Source of the DNA: Thermohalobaculum sp963721105
GTDB taxonomy: Bacteria; Pseudomonadota; Alphaproteobacteria; Rhodobacterales; Rhodobacteraceae
Assembly (NCBI GenBank): GCA_963721105.1
Contig: CAVRHY010000005.1
Coordinates: 124,001 to 188,000 of the forward strand
Length of the DNA: 64,000 nucleotides
Reading direction: 5' to 3'
Below are positions 47,414 to 56,778 of this stretch, piece after piece. Each line of letters opens with the position of its first letter. Position 1 is the first letter of the stretch. Below the pieces are notes generated by a model. It ran no database searches. It was not told the DNA's origin and saw nothing but the letters and a program-made list of their open reading frames with translations. The position numbers and the translations under genes were made by a program.

Positions 47414-47559
47414 GGGGGCCGAACGTCCCAAGATACTGATATTGCTGGTATAACGTCTTGACGAGGTAGCAACGGGCCTAAAAGCGCCGTTCTTGCGCCG
47501 GCTGAAGCCCCTCGGGACGCCTCCGGGAGGCCCCGCCGGCGCCAGATAAATCGGCGGGA

Positions 47560-48685
47560 CTATCCCTCGGCCGGCGCGCGGCGGGCGGCGACCGACAGCA
47601 GGGGCACGGCGATCATCACGCAGATGATGCGCACCAGGTGGTGGACGGCGACGAAGCCGGCATCGGCCTGGATCGCCAGCGCGATCAGGCTCATCTCGGC
47701 GACGCCACCCGGCGCGTAGGAGAGCAGCAGCACGACCAGCTGAATGCCGGTCAGCCAGGACACCACCCAGGCGAACGCGCCGGCGACCGCCATCAGGATC
47801 GCCGTGCCGCCGAAGGTCAGCGCGCCGAAGCGCAGCATCCGGCCGATCTCGACCCCGGCGAAGCGGGTGCCGATCGACGAGCCCATGACCAGCAGGCCGA
47901 ATTCGACGAGGAAATGCGGCAGCACGCCCTCGATCAGGCCCGTCATCCGAAGCCCGGCCGAGGCGATCAGGGGGCAGACCATCGTCAGCACCGGGATGCC
48001 GGTGCGGCCGAGCGCGACGATCAGACCCGAACGAGACGGCGAGAAGCAGCGCCAGGTCGGGCAGGCTCATCAGCTGCTGGTCGTGGAACATCCCCGGCGC
48101 CGGGCGGGGATAGCCGAGCAGGCCGAAGGCGACGGTCGGCGCCATCAGGACGACGAACGCGATGCGCAGCGACTGCGCCAGCGCGACGTTGCGCTCGTCG
48201 GCGCCGAGCGCGCCCGAGATCAGCACCACGGCCGTCAGCCCGCCCGGGATGGACGAGCAGAGCGCCGTCATCCGCGCCTCGCGAACGATCCAGCGATAGT
48301 AGAAAAAGCAGAGCGCCGACGCGACCGGCAGGTAGAGCACGGCGCCCGCCATCGAGACCGGCCAGCGCAGGATCAGCGCGGGATCCAGCCCCTCGAAGCT
48401 CTCGCCGAGGAACAGGCCGATCACGAACATGAAGTTCGAGCGCATCCAGAGCGGCACGTCGGCCGGCAGCCCCGCCAGCGTTGCCGCCATGCAGGCGAAC
48501 AGCGGCCCGAGCATCCAGGCCAGCGGCACGCCCGCCGCGTCGCCGGCAAAGCCGCCGACCGCTCCGATGACCAGCCCCAGCAGCATCCGCGCCATGCGGT
48601 CCGGCGTCAGACGGGCGCGCCAGAGGTCCGCCCAGGCGCCGATCACGCCGCGCCGGTCCTCCGGCGCGGTCCGGCGGTCGCTCAC
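47560..48685 (-). CDS. AbrB family membrane protein, frameshifted near 48027
   Basis: About 374 aa corrected. Integral membrane protein of the AbrB (ammonia monooxygenase-like) duplication family, with roughly ten helices; typical parts are PLAWMLGPLFACMAATLAGL, ALCSSIPGGLTAVVLISGAL and LSYAPGGVAEMSLIALAI. It starts at a GTG (48685) that overlaps the hisI stop in GTGA, so it is translationally coupled to hisI. One extra base in CCC 48026-48028 (minus strand GGG) breaks LLLAVSFGLIVALGRTGIP. Its transported substrate is unknown. Confidence 0.85.
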
Positions 48686-49089
48686 GCCGCGTTTACCGGC
48701 GTCTCGACGCCGTCCTCGACGAGCGTGAAGAAGCACGAACGCGCGCCCGTGTGGCAGGCCGGCCCCGTCTGGTCGACCGAGAGCAGCAGGCAGTCGCGGT
48801 CGCAGTCGATGCGCAGCCCCACCAGCCGCTGGACGTGCCCCGAGGTCTCGCCCTTGCGCCAGAGCGCCCGGCGAGAGCGCGACCAGTAGGTGACGTGACC
48901 GGTCTTCAGCGTCTCGGCCAGGCTGTCGGCCGACATCCAGGCCAGCATCAGCACCTCGCCGGTGGCGTGGTCCTGGGCGATGGCGGGCAAGAGCCCGCGC
49001 TCGTCCCAGGCGAGGGTCGCGGGATCGAATGGCGTCGGGGCGTCGGAAGGGGCGTGCGTGTGGGTCATGGCGGCGCGGGGGTTTTCCAT
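48682..49089 (-). CDS. hisI: Phosphoribosyl-AMP cyclohydrolase
   Basis: 135-aa enzyme of histidine synthesis (step 3), opening the purine ring of phosphoribosyl-AMP. Zinc-binding and active-site residues: RIDCDRDCLLLSVDQTGPAC, followed by HTGARSCFF. The usual VLMLAWMSADSLAETLKTGH segment is present. The first 25 residues are variable; the ATG at 49068 is an alternative start. It is divergent from the NifU-like gene (44 nt) and coupled downstream to the AbrB-family gene. Other his genes are not in the window. Confidence 0.95.
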   Translation of the reverse strand: MENPRAAMTHTHAPSDAPTPFDPATLAWDERGLLPAIAQDHATGEVLMLAWMSADSLAETLKTGHVTYWSRSRRALWRKGETSGHVQRLVGLRIDCDRDCLLLSVDQTGPACHTGARSCFFTLVEDGVETPVNAA

Positions 49090-49133
49090 GGGCTGGGCGG
49101 ACGCTACATAGAACGCGATAGCGGAGGACGTCC

Positions 49134-49583
49134 ATGTCGGCAGTCGGCCAGGATCTGATGAAGCTCTACTCGCAGCGCATCCTGGCGCTGGCGGCGGGGA
49201 TTCCGCATGTCGGCCGGCTGGACGCGCCGCACGGCAGCGCCATGAAGCGCTCGCCGCTCTGCGGCTCGACAGTGACGGTGGACGTGTCGATGGACGGTGA
49301 CCGGATCGCGGATTTCGCGCAGGACGTGAAGGCCTGCGCGCTGGGCCAGGCCTCGGCGGCGGTGCTGGGCGCCGAGGTCGTCGGCCGCTCGCGCGACGAG
49401 ATCGCCGCGGCGCGCGCCGGATTGGAAGCGATGCTGAAGAAGGATGGGCCGGCGCCCGCCGCGCCCTTCGGCGAGCTCGAGGTGCTGCAGCCGGCCAGGG
49501 ACTACAAGAACCGGCACGCCTCGATCCTGCTTGCCTGGGACGCGACGCTGGCCGCCATCGACGACGCCCGCAAGGCCGCTTGA
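49134..49583 (+). CDS. NifU-like iron-sulfur scaffold protein
   Basis: 149-aa scaffold domain on which [Fe-S] clusters may be assembled. Two of the three IscU-type cysteines are visible, in MKRSPLCGSTVTVDV and DVKACALGQASAAVLG; the region of the third reads DYKNRHASILLAWDA, with Arg-His in place of Cys, as I recall in the alphaproteobacterial branch of this family. GGAGGA lies about 5 nt before the ATG. It may not be a full IscU; a transfer or regulatory role is possible. Confidence 0.85.
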   Translation: MSAVGQDLMKLYSQRILALAAGIPHVGRLDAPHGSAMKRSPLCGSTVTVDVSMDGDRIADFAQDVKACALGQASAAVLGAEVVGRSRDEIAAARAGLEAMLKKDGPAPAAPFGELEVLQPARDYKNRHASILLAWDATLAAIDDARKAA

Positions 49584-49605
49584 GCGGGGCGCTCTCACCA
49601 GAGCA

Positions 49606-50801
49606 TCACCGCGCCGGCTGCCGCTCGGGCGCGATCAGCAGCACGCCCGCGATCAGCACGTTCAGAACCGCGACGCCCGCCAGCGGCAGCGTGTAGCCGC
49701 CCGTCAGCTCGATCAGCACCCAGACGATCGGCGGCGCCGCCATCCAGCCGAGCGACAGGAAGGCGAAGGCGCGCCCGTTCAGCTCGGCCAGATCGTCCGC
49801 GGCGACGCGGAAGCTCATGGCGGTGACGAAGACCGAGTTCCAGCACTGGCCCGAGATGCCGCAGCCGACCGCCAGCGGCACCAGCCACCAGCGCGGCGTG
49901 TCCGTGCCCGACCTGCAGCAGCCCCAGCATCGTCGCCACGGTGACAAGGGCGATGCCGACAAGCACGGCTTGCGGGTTGCCGGCCCGGTCGGTCAGCCAG
50001 CCGAGCGCCGGACGGCCTGCCAGCGCGGTCAGGTGCATGTTCGAGAGGAAGATGCCGCCGACCAGCGCCGACACCCCCGCCACCTCGAGCAGGTAGAAAT
50101 ACGAGAAGGTGGTCACGGCGTTCTGCGAGATGGCAAAGGCCATGCCGGCGCCCCAGAGGAACCGCAGCTCGGGCGGGATCGCCAGGATGGAGCGGAACCG
50201 CTCCAGCGTCCCCTGGTAGCGCGGCGGCGCCGCGGCGACGCGGAACACCGGCGTCATCAGCAGGGCGAAGACCAGCGCCGCGACCAGCACCCCGGCGACG
50301 GACAGCACGCCCGCCTGCCAGCCGGCGACCAGCATCACCGGCGGCAGCGCGCGTCCGATGGCGGTCGCCGCCAGCGGCACGGCGGAATGACGGATCGACA
50401 TGAACAACCCGCGCCGGGTCCGGCGGCGCCGCCTGCGTCACCATCGTCATGCCGAGCGCGCTCTGTGGCCCGTAGCCGATGCCGAACAGAAAGGCCGATA
50501 GCATCGTGCCCGTCCAGGTGCCGCTCAGCACCAGCAGCATGGCGCCCGCCATGATGGCGAAGATGCGCACCATCGTACCGGGGCCGCCGAAGCGGCGGAC
50601 CAGCGCGCCGGTGAAGGCGCTGGAGAGAAACGTGCCGATGAAGCTGAACGTCACCGCCAGGCTGAAGTCGCGCTCGTTGAGGCCGGTGATGGCGGCAAGC
50701 TCGGGCGCGTAGAGGGGGAACGCCCAGAAGCCGACCGCTGCCGCGGCCTGCGTGACCGAGGCGGCAACGAGAACCGGAATCGCGCGCGAGTGGGCCGACA
50801 T
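49606..50801 (-). CDS. MFS transporter, two frameshifts
   Basis: About 398 aa corrected; twelve-helix major facilitator. It starts MSAHSRAIPVLVAASVTQAA. The frame breaks at GGG (50408-50410) where removal of one base joins AAPPDPARLFMSIRHSAVPL, and at GGG (49907-49909) where it joins LLQVGTDTPRWWLVPLAVGC. Between them is the second-repeat start, GNPQAVLVG-type loop LGWLTDRAGNPQ. The two breaks are the same sort of extra G. Substrate unknown. It is convergent with the NifU-like gene and divergent from the CoA-transferase. Confidence 0.85.
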
Positions 50802-50925
50802 GCCGCGACCCTAGGCACGACCGGCGCCGCACGGCGACGGTCGCGGCCGGGCGCTCCGCCGATATCAGTCCACTGATGCCGGTCGCGCCTTGACCCGCCC
50901 CGCCCCGCCGGGGTTGATGGCGCGC

Positions 50926-52158
50926 ATGAGCACGCCCACCGGCCCGCTGCAGGGTCTCAGAATCGTCGAGTTCGGTCACTTCATCGCCGCGCCCTTCGCG
51001 ACGCGGGTGCTGGCCGACATGGGCGCCGACGTCGTCAAGGTCGAGCCGCCCGAGGGCGATCCGGTGCGGAGCTGGGGCGCGCAGGTCGACGGCGAGTCGC
51101 TCTGGTGGTCGGTGCATGGCCGCAACAAGCGCTGCGTCACGCTGAACCTGAAGGCGCCCGGGGCGCGCGAGGTCGCGCTGGACCTGGTGGCGCGCGCCGA
51201 TGCCGTCGTCGAGAACTTCCGACCCGGGCTGATGGAGCGCTTCGGGTTGGGGCCGGACGAGTTGGCGCGCGCGAAGCCGGGCTGCGTGCTGGTGCGCATC
51301 TCGGGCTTTGGCCAGACCGGGCCGCGGGCGGGCGAGCCCTCGTTCGGCATGATCGGCGAGGCGATCGGCGGCATCCGCCACCTGACCGGACACCCTTCGC
51401 ATGTGTCGGACCTGCCGCCGGTGCGCACCGGCGTCAGCCTGGGCGACAGCGTGGCGGGGCTCTATGGCGCGATCGGCCTGCTGGCGGCGCTGTGGGAGCA
51501 GCGCTGGACGCCGCCCTCGCCCGGCACGCCCGCCCGCATCGTCGACGTCGCGCTGACCGAGAGCGTGCTGAGCCTGCTGGAAGGCATGCTGCCGGAATAC
51601 GGCGCGCTGGACCGCGTGCGCGGGCCGAACGGGGCGCGCATCCCGACGGCAGCGCCGTCCAGCGCCTATCGCTGCGCCGACGGGGCGTGGGTGCTGATCG
51701 GCGCCAACTCCGAGCCGCTGTGGCGCCGTCTGGCGGGACTGATGGGCCGACCCGAACTGGCCGACGACCCGCGCTTTGCCGACAATCCGTCGCGGGTGAA
51801 GAATGTCGATGCGCTGGACGGCGAGATCGGTGCGTGGACGGCCGAGCGGCCGGCCGGCGCGGTGGTCGACGACCTGGAGAAGGCCGGCATCCCGGCCTCG
51901 AAGATCTACACCGTCGCCGACATCGTCGCCGACGCGCAGTACCGGGCGCGCGAGGCGGTGAAGCCGATCCCCGACCCGGTGCTGGGCCAGGACATCCTGC
52001 ACCCCGCCCCGGTGCCGCGCTTTGCCGGCGCCGGGCCGCACGAGGGCGTCGCCTGGCCGGGGCCGGCCGTCGGGGCGCACAACCACGACGTCTATGGCGG
52101 ACTGCTGGGGCTGTCGCCCGAGCGGCTGGCCGCGCTGCGGGATTCCGGGACGATCTGA
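50926..52158 (+). CDS. Class III CoA-transferase (CaiB/BaiF family)
   Basis: 410-aa CoA-transferase, the second of this family in the window. N-terminus MSTPTGPLQGLRIVEFGHFI; ADMGADVVKVEPPEGDPVRS and the catalytic Asp region near EPSFGMIGEAIGGIRHLTGH are typical. The frame is open upstream to a TTG at 50890; the ATG at 50926 is preferred because it fits the conserved N-terminus. It opens a run of four same-strand genes (CoA-transferase, MOSC protein, M20 hydrolase, arginine-deiminase-like enzyme). Substrate unknown. Confidence 0.9.
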   Translation: MSTPTGPLQGLRIVEFGHFIAAPFATRVLADMGADVVKVEPPEGDPVRSWGAQVDGESLWWSVHGRNKRCVTLNLKAPGAREVALDLVARADAVVENFRPGLMERFGLGPDELARAKPGCVLVRISGFGQTGPRAGEPSFGMIGEAIGGIRHLTGHPSHVSDLPPVRTGVSLGDSVAGLYGAIGLLAALWEQRWTPPSPGTPARIVDVALTESVLSLLEGMLPEYGALDRVRGPNGARIPTAAPSSAYRCADGAWVLIGANSEPLWRRLAGLMGRPELADDPRFADNPSRVKNVDALDGEIGAWTAERPAGAVVDDLEKAGIPASKIYTVADIVADAQYRAREAVKPIPDPVLGQDILHPAPVPRFAGAGPHEGVAWPGPAVGAHNHDVYGGLLGLSPERLAALRDSGTI

Positions 52159-52168
52159 GGGGGAAGCG

Positions 52169-52645
52169 ATGACAGCCACCGGCTGGACCGGCACGCTGGA
52201 GCACATTCACGTCACACCCGCCAAGTCGCAGCCCATGCAGCGGCTGGACGAGGCGCGGCTGATCGCGGGCCAGGGCATTGAGGGCGACCGCTACCTGCTG
52301 GGCACCGGCACCTACTCGGTGAAGCCCGGCGAGGGCCGGCAGGTGACGCTGATCGAGGCCGAGATGCTGGCGCGCGTCGCCGCCGATTGCGGGCACGAGA
52401 TCGCGCCCGGGGAGCACCGGCGCAACCTGCAGGTCCGCGGCGTGCCGTTGCAGCACCTGGTCGGGGCGCGGTTCCGAGTGGGAGAGTGCCTGCTGGAGGG
52501 CGTGCGGATAAACCAGCCCTGCAAGTACCTGAACCTGATGCTGAAACGTGACGTCTACATGGCGCTGTGGAACCGCTCGGGGCTGAATTGCAAGGTGGTC
52601 GACGGCGGCACGATCCGGCCGGGCGACCGCGTGGAGGCTGCATGA
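52169..52645 (+). CDS. MOSC domain protein
   Basis: 158-aa single MOSC domain, the molybdenum-cofactor sulfurase C-terminal fold that handles sulfur or detoxifies N-hydroxylated compounds. The conserved Cys lies in RINQPCKYLNLML (about residue 115), after GEHRRNLQVRGVPLQHLVGA. GAGGGGGAAG gives a strong ribosome-binding site 3-5 nt before the ATG. Its stop overlaps the start of the M20 hydrolase (ATGA). Partner molybdoenzyme not visible. Confidence 0.9.
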   Translation: MTATGWTGTLEHIHVTPAKSQPMQRLDEARLIAGQGIEGDRYLLGTGTYSVKPGEGRQVTLIEAEMLARVAADCGHEIAPGEHRRNLQVRGVPLQHLVGARFRVGECLLEGVRINQPCKYLNLMLKRDVYMALWNRSGLNCKVVDGGTIRPGDRVEAA

Positions 52646-54465
52646 GATACGTGGATGTGAACGCCGACCGGCTGTGGTCGCGCCAGCGCGAACTCGACCG
52701 GATCGGCGCGACGCCGGCCGGCGGCGTGCACCGGATGGCGCTGACGCCCGAGGACATCTCCAGCCATCGCCTGCTCGCAGACTGGGCGCTGGCGCGCGGC
52801 TTCTCGGTCGATCTCGACGAGATCGGCAACATGTTCGTGACGCGTGCGGGGGCGGACGCCGCCCTGCCCCCGGTCGGCGCCGGCTCGCACTTGGACAGCC
52901 AGCCAATGGCCGGCCGGTTCGACGGGCCGCAGGGCGTGCTGGCGGGGTTCGAGGCGCTGGAGGCGATCGAGGACGCGGGAATCCGGACGCGCCTCCCGCT
53001 CTGCGTGCCGATCTGGAACAACGAGGAGGGGCCGCGCTTCACGCCGGCATGCATGGGCTCGGCGGTTTATGCCGGGGTGCGGACCATGGACGAGGTCATC
53101 GGCCAGGTGGGCGCCGACGGCGTGCCTCTGGCCGACTGCATTGCGGCGTTGCGCGAGGCAATCCCCGAGGCCGGAACGCGCGATCTGGGCGCGCCGTTCG
53201 CAGCCTTCCTCGAGAGCCATATCGAACAGGGTATCGAGCTGGAGGGTGCCGACAACGTGATCGGAATCGTGACGGGGATGCAGGGCTACCGGCGCTGGAC
53301 CATCGACGTGACGGGCGAGGAGGCGCATTCGGGGACGAAGCCCGTCAGCCTGCGCAAGGACGCCTTCCTTGCGGCGACCGAGATGGCGGTGGCGCTCCGG
53401 CGGGCCTTTGCCGACGAGACGGACGAGATGCGGTTCACCATCGGGCGCTTCGAGGTCCGGCCGGGAGGAATCTCGGTCGTGCCGGGGCATGTCCACTTCA
53501 CGGTCGACATGCGCCACCCGTCCTCGGCGACGCTGAAGCAGCAGGGCAACCGCGTCGAGGAGATCTGCCGAGAGAATGCTGGACCATGTGGGGTAGAGGT
53601 CGCGGAGTTCATCACCTCGGAGACGCTCGCGTTCCCGCAGGAGATCCGCGACCGCCTGCAATCGGTGGCCGACCGGCGGGGTTTTCCGAACCAGCCGATC
53701 TTCAGTCGCGCCAGCCACGACGCGCGGCACATCGCGCGGCTGTGCCCGGCGGGCATGATCTTCATCCCGTGCAAGGACGGCATCAGCCACAACGAGGCCG
53801 AGAGCGCCGACAAGGCCGACTGCGCCGCCGCAGCCCAGGTGCTGGCCGACGTGATGCTGGAGCTGGCCGGCGAGGCGTGCGGGCAGGAAGGGCCGCTCCA
53901 TCGGCGCCATGCCGAGATTTGCCTGGATCTCGCGCGCCAGCCCCGCCGCCTCTTCGCCCCAGACCGGGGCGCCGACGGCGGAGAGGTTGGCCCAGACGGC
54001 CTCGGCCATGGCGTGGTTTGCGAGGCCGGGGCGGGATTTCGACACCCAGACACGCTCCCACCGGCAGTGCGTGCTGGCCGCGACCGCGTCGGCGATGCGG
54101 TCCAGCCGGGCGACGACGTGCTCGGCCATGGCGACGGTCGGCACGCGGGCGATGTACTGGATCTCGGCCTCGGGCGCGGGCAGGTTGTCGGCGGTCGCCT
54201 GGCCGGCGGTCAGGATCGTCTCGTTGACCGACCAGCTGAGGCCCGATGGCAGCAGGTGCTCGCGCGCCGCCTTGCCCTGCACGAACATCTGCACGACCGC
54301 GTCGTTGGCGCCCGGCGCGCGCGGGGCGGCGTGCGAGGCGGGGATCGGCGAGTAGGCGCCGGCGCCCGGCCAGGTCTCGGGGAGCCCCCGTCGGCCTGTC
54401 CGATCGCGCATGGCCGACCGATTTCTGAAAATTCTTTGCCACGCCGGCGGGAAGATTTCGATTGA
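52642..54465 (+). CDS. M20 family N-carbamoyl amino acid/ureido hydrolase with aberrant C-terminal extension
   Basis: Zinc-dependent amidohydrolase of the N-carbamoyl-L-amino-acid hydrolase/allantoate amidohydrolase group. Metal ligands are visible in VGAGSHLDSQPMAGRFDGPQ, WNNEEGPRFTPACMGS (Glu-Glu) and ESHIEQGIELE; the C-terminal His is in DGISHNEAESADKADCAAAA. The family-like part ends at about 53877 (VLADVMLELAGEA, about 412 aa). The frame then runs a further 195 residues in DNA that is the antisense of an abgB-like fragment, to 54465. The natural stop was lost by a rearrangement at about 53880. Enzyme activity may persist. Confidence 0.85.
   Translation: MRYVDVNADRLWSRQRELDRIGATPAGGVHRMALTPEDISSHRLLADWALARGFSVDLDEIGNMFVTRAGADAALPPVGAGSHLDSQPMAGRFDGPQGVLAGFEALEAIEDAGIRTRLPLCVPIWNNEEGPRFTPACMGSAVYAGVRTMDEVIGQVGADGVPLADCIAALREAIPEAGTRDLGAPFAAFLESHIEQGIELEGADNVIGIVTGMQGYRRWTIDVTGEEAHSGTKPVSLRKDAFLAATEMAVALRRAFADETDEMRFTIGRFEVRPGGISVVPGHVHFTVDMRHPSSATLKQQGNRVEEICRENAGPCGVEVAEFITSETLAFPQEIRDRLQSVADRRGFPNQPIFSRASHDARHIARLCPAGMIFIPCKDGISHNEAESADKADCAAAAQVLADVMLELAGEACGQEGPLHRRHAEICLDLARQPRRLFAPDRGADGGEVGPDGLGHGVVCEAGAGFRHPDTLPPAVRAGRDRVGDAVQPGDDVLGHGDGRHAGDVLDLGLGRGQVVGGRLAGGQDRLVDRPAEARWQQVLARRLALHEHLHDRVVGARRARGGVRGGDRRVGAGARPGLGEPPSACPIAHGRPISENSLPRRREDFD
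53881..54411 (-). pseudogene. Internal fragment of an abgB-like M20 amidohydrolase
   Basis: The minus strand encodes about 177 residues typical of the C-terminal half of p-aminobenzoyl-glutamate hydrolase subunit B: GAYSPIPASHAAPRAPGAND, SWSVNETILTAGQATADNLP, SKSRPGLANHAMAEAVWANL and GEEAAGLAREIQANLGMAP. The N-terminal metal-binding half and the C-terminal end are missing: homology begins near the first codons at 54411 and stops at about 53881. That edge coincides with the end of the M20 gene on the other strand, so it is an inverted remnant joined by a deletion or inversion. Confidence 0.8.
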
Positions 54466-54539
54466 GGTGAATTATCGTCGTCCATAGCGTCGAGCGCCAC
54501 ACCCGGCGTGACCTTGCCGGGTAGGTCGGAGGAGGACGA

Positions 54540-55475
54540 ATGCTGGAAAGGAAGTCGGCCCCCCTGCGCGCCCGCGTCGAGGGCGGCGGCACCCCGCTGA
54601 TGTCGACATGGAACCTCGGCCGAGAGGGCGGCGTCCTGAAGGACGTCCTCCTGGGCCCCGCCGAGGGCTTTCGCTGGATGGGGCTCGAGAATGCCGCATG
54701 GTCGTCGCTGGTGCGTGACACGATGCGGCGCGGCTACCAGTTCGACAAGCAGCTTGCCATGCGCCAGCACCGCGAGATGGTCGAGGCCTACCAGGAAGCC
54801 GGCGTCTCCTGCCATTTCCTGCCGCTGGACGAGGACAATCCCTACCAGGTCTATGCCCGCGACTCGTCCTTCATGACTCCCTACGGCGCCGTCATCTGCC
54901 AGATGGCGAACCCGCGCCGGCGCGGCGAGTACGCTTCCTGCCTGCGGTTCTACCTCGAGCACGGGATCCCGGTCTACGATATGGTCTCGTCGGGCAATTT
55001 CGAGGGCGGCGACTTCAACATCGTCGGCCACCAGGCGGCGCTGATCGGCTACACTGACCACCGCTCCGAGGAAATCTCGGCGCGCCAGATCGCCGGCTGG
55101 ATGGAGGACGAGGGGTGGGAGATCCGTTTCGCCCCCATCGACCAGTTCTACGTCCACATCGACCTGATGGTCTGCATGCTGAACGAGGAATGCGCCGCCG
55201 TCTGCCTGGACACGACCGAGCCCGAGATCGTTGACTGGCTGAAGGCGCGCGGGATCGAGATCATCCCGGCGACCTTCCGTGAGACGTTGGCGCTCGGCTG
55301 CAACGTCGTCGCGCTGGGGCGCGACCGGCTGCTCTCGACGCTGGGCGCCAGCGACCTGAACGCGAAGATGCGCGCCGCCGGATTCACGGTCTATGATCCC
55401 GACATGACGATGTTCACCTGGGCTGGCGGGGGCGTCCACTGCATGTGCCAACCGCTGAACCGCGAGGCGGCCTGA
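54540..55475 (+). CDS. Arginine-deiminase-fold (guanidine-modifying) enzyme
   Basis: 311-aa member of the amidinotransferase/dimethylargininase/deiminase superfamily, which attacks guanidino carbons through a cysteine. Active-site residues are visible in order: Asp108 (VYARDSSFM), Glu155 and Asp158 (NFEGGDF), His206 (YVHIDLMVCM) and Cys301 (AGGGVHCMCQPLNR). The substrate (arginine, methylarginine, agmatine or other guanidine) cannot be told. A strong GGAGGA stands just before the ATG. It follows the M20 hydrolase and may take part in the same nitrogen-compound breakdown. Confidence 0.85.
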   Translation: MLERKSAPLRARVEGGGTPLMSTWNLGREGGVLKDVLLGPAEGFRWMGLENAAWSSLVRDTMRRGYQFDKQLAMRQHREMVEAYQEAGVSCHFLPLDEDNPYQVYARDSSFMTPYGAVICQMANPRRRGEYASCLRFYLEHGIPVYDMVSSGNFEGGDFNIVGHQAALIGYTDHRSEEISARQIAGWMEDEGWEIRFAPIDQFYVHIDLMVCMLNEECAAVCLDTTEPEIVDWLKARGIEIIPATFRETLALGCNVVALGRDRLLSTLGASDLNAKMRAAGFTVYDPDMTMFTWAGGGVHCMCQPLNREAA

Positions 55476-55647
55476 CCGGGGCGTCGGGGAATAACGGGGT
55501 GGCAGGGACGCCCGCGCGGCCGCGCGCGGTCGACGTCACAGAGGCGGATCGAGAAGGACGGCGCCGACATCACCCGCCGCCCGGCCAAGGAGCGCCGCTT
55601 CGGTCACGGCGGAATGGGCGCTGGACGAATTGCTTTATCCAGCCCTA

Positions 55648-55669
55648 CCGTTGGAAACGTTTCCAACGG
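55648..55669. promoter_or_regulatory. LacI-family operator (perfect 22-bp palindrome)
   Basis: Half-site CCGTTGGAAAC followed by its exact complement, with the central CG typical of LacI/GalR operators. It ends 8 bp before the ATG of the LacI-type gene, so autoregulation of the whole downstream importer operon is expected. Confidence 0.88.
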
Positions 55670-55677
55670 GGCCAGCC

Positions 55678-56727
55678 ATGCGTCAACGCGTGACGATCCG
55701 GGAGGTGGCCGAGCGGGCCGGGTGCGGGATCGCGACCGTCAGCCGTGTCCTGAACGGGTCGGGTCCCGCCAGCGCCGAAAGCCGCGATCGGGTGCTGGCC
55801 GCCGCCACGGCGCTGCGCTTCCAGTTCAACGAGGTCGGCAGGTCGCTGCAGAGCCAGCGCTCGCGCACGCTGGGCGTCGTCGTCCCGTCGCTGTCTAACC
55901 CCGTGTTCGCCGCGGCGATCGAGGGCATCCAGGAAACCGCTGCCGCGCGGGGCTACCAGATCCTGCTCGGCTGGTCCGGCTACGAGGCCGAGACCGAGGC
56001 GAACGCAGTGCGCACGCTGGCCGGCAAACAGGTTGACGGCGTCGTGCTGACCGTCTGCGATCCCGACGACAGCGCGGCGATCGAGGCGCTCGGGCGCGCG
56101 AGCATCCCCTATTGCCTGATCTTCAATCAGCCCGGCCGACCCCGGCCCAGCGTCGGCGTCGACAATGTCGCCGCCGCGGCGGCGGCCGGAGATGCGGTGC
56201 TCGCGGCGGGCCATCGCGAGCTTGCCTTCGTGGCCGTCGAGTTCCACGCCTCCGAGCGCTCGCGGCTGCGCTACCGGGGGCTCTGCGCCGCCGCCGCGGC
56301 GGCCGGCGCCGACGCGCCGACACTGGCCGAGATCGGCGATGCCGACAACCTCGGGGCAAGGCTCGGCGCCATGCTCGCCGCCCGGCCCGGCCTGACCGCC
56401 GTGCTCGCCTCTAACGACATGCTGGCGCTCGGCTGCATCCGGGCGCTGAAGCGGCTCGGTCGAAGCGTACCCGAGGACATCAGCGTCGTCGGCTTCGACG
56501 GGATCGCGATGGCAGACCTGGTCGAGCCGGGCCTGGCGACGCTCGCCACGCCGAACCGGCAGATGGGCGCGCGCGCCGCCGAGCTGGTCATCGACGCTGT
56601 ACGCGAGGGCGCGACGCTGGAGGCGTGTCCGCATTTCCTGCCCTTCGAGTTCCAGCTGCGCGGAAGCCTCGGCCTCTGTCGCACGAGGACGGCGGAGGCG
56701 CGACCGGTCGCGCGCTCCTCTGCCTGA
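55678..56727 (+). CDS. LacI family transcriptional regulator
   Basis: 349-aa repressor. N-terminal helix-turn-helix VTIREVAERAGCGIATVSRV and hinge (residues about 5-60), then a periplasmic-binding-protein-like ligand domain with the family landmarks RTLGVVVPSLSNPVFAAAIE, GVDNVAAAAAAG and the GFDGIAMADLVEPGLATLAT stretch. A perfect operator lies directly upstream. It is the first gene of an apparent operon: SBP, two permeases, ATPase, phosphodiesterase. The inducer is presumably related to the imported substrate; sugar or phosphodiester is inference. Confidence 0.93.
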   Translation: MRQRVTIREVAERAGCGIATVSRVLNGSGPASAESRDRVLAAATALRFQFNEVGRSLQSQRSRTLGVVVPSLSNPVFAAAIEGIQETAAARGYQILLGWSGYEAETEANAVRTLAGKQVDGVVLTVCDPDDSAAIEALGRASIPYCLIFNQPGRPRPSVGVDNVAAAAAAGDAVLAAGHRELAFVAVEFHASERSRLRYRGLCAAAAAAGADAPTLAEIGDADNLGARLGAMLAARPGLTAVLASNDMLALGCIRALKRLGRSVPEDISVVGFDGIAMADLVEPGLATLATPNRQMGARAAELVIDAVREGATLEACPHFLPFEFQLRGSLGLCRTRTAEARPVARSSA

Positions 56728-56778
56728 TCGCGGCCCGGCCGGCCGCAGCACGACCGAAAGAACAAGGGAGAGAACGCC

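Noticed and set aside
52555..53880. Extension of the abgB-like minus-strand frame through the M20 gene
   Set aside because: The frame stays open, but the residues below 53881 are not abgB-like and are exactly antisense to the conserved M20 hydrolase.
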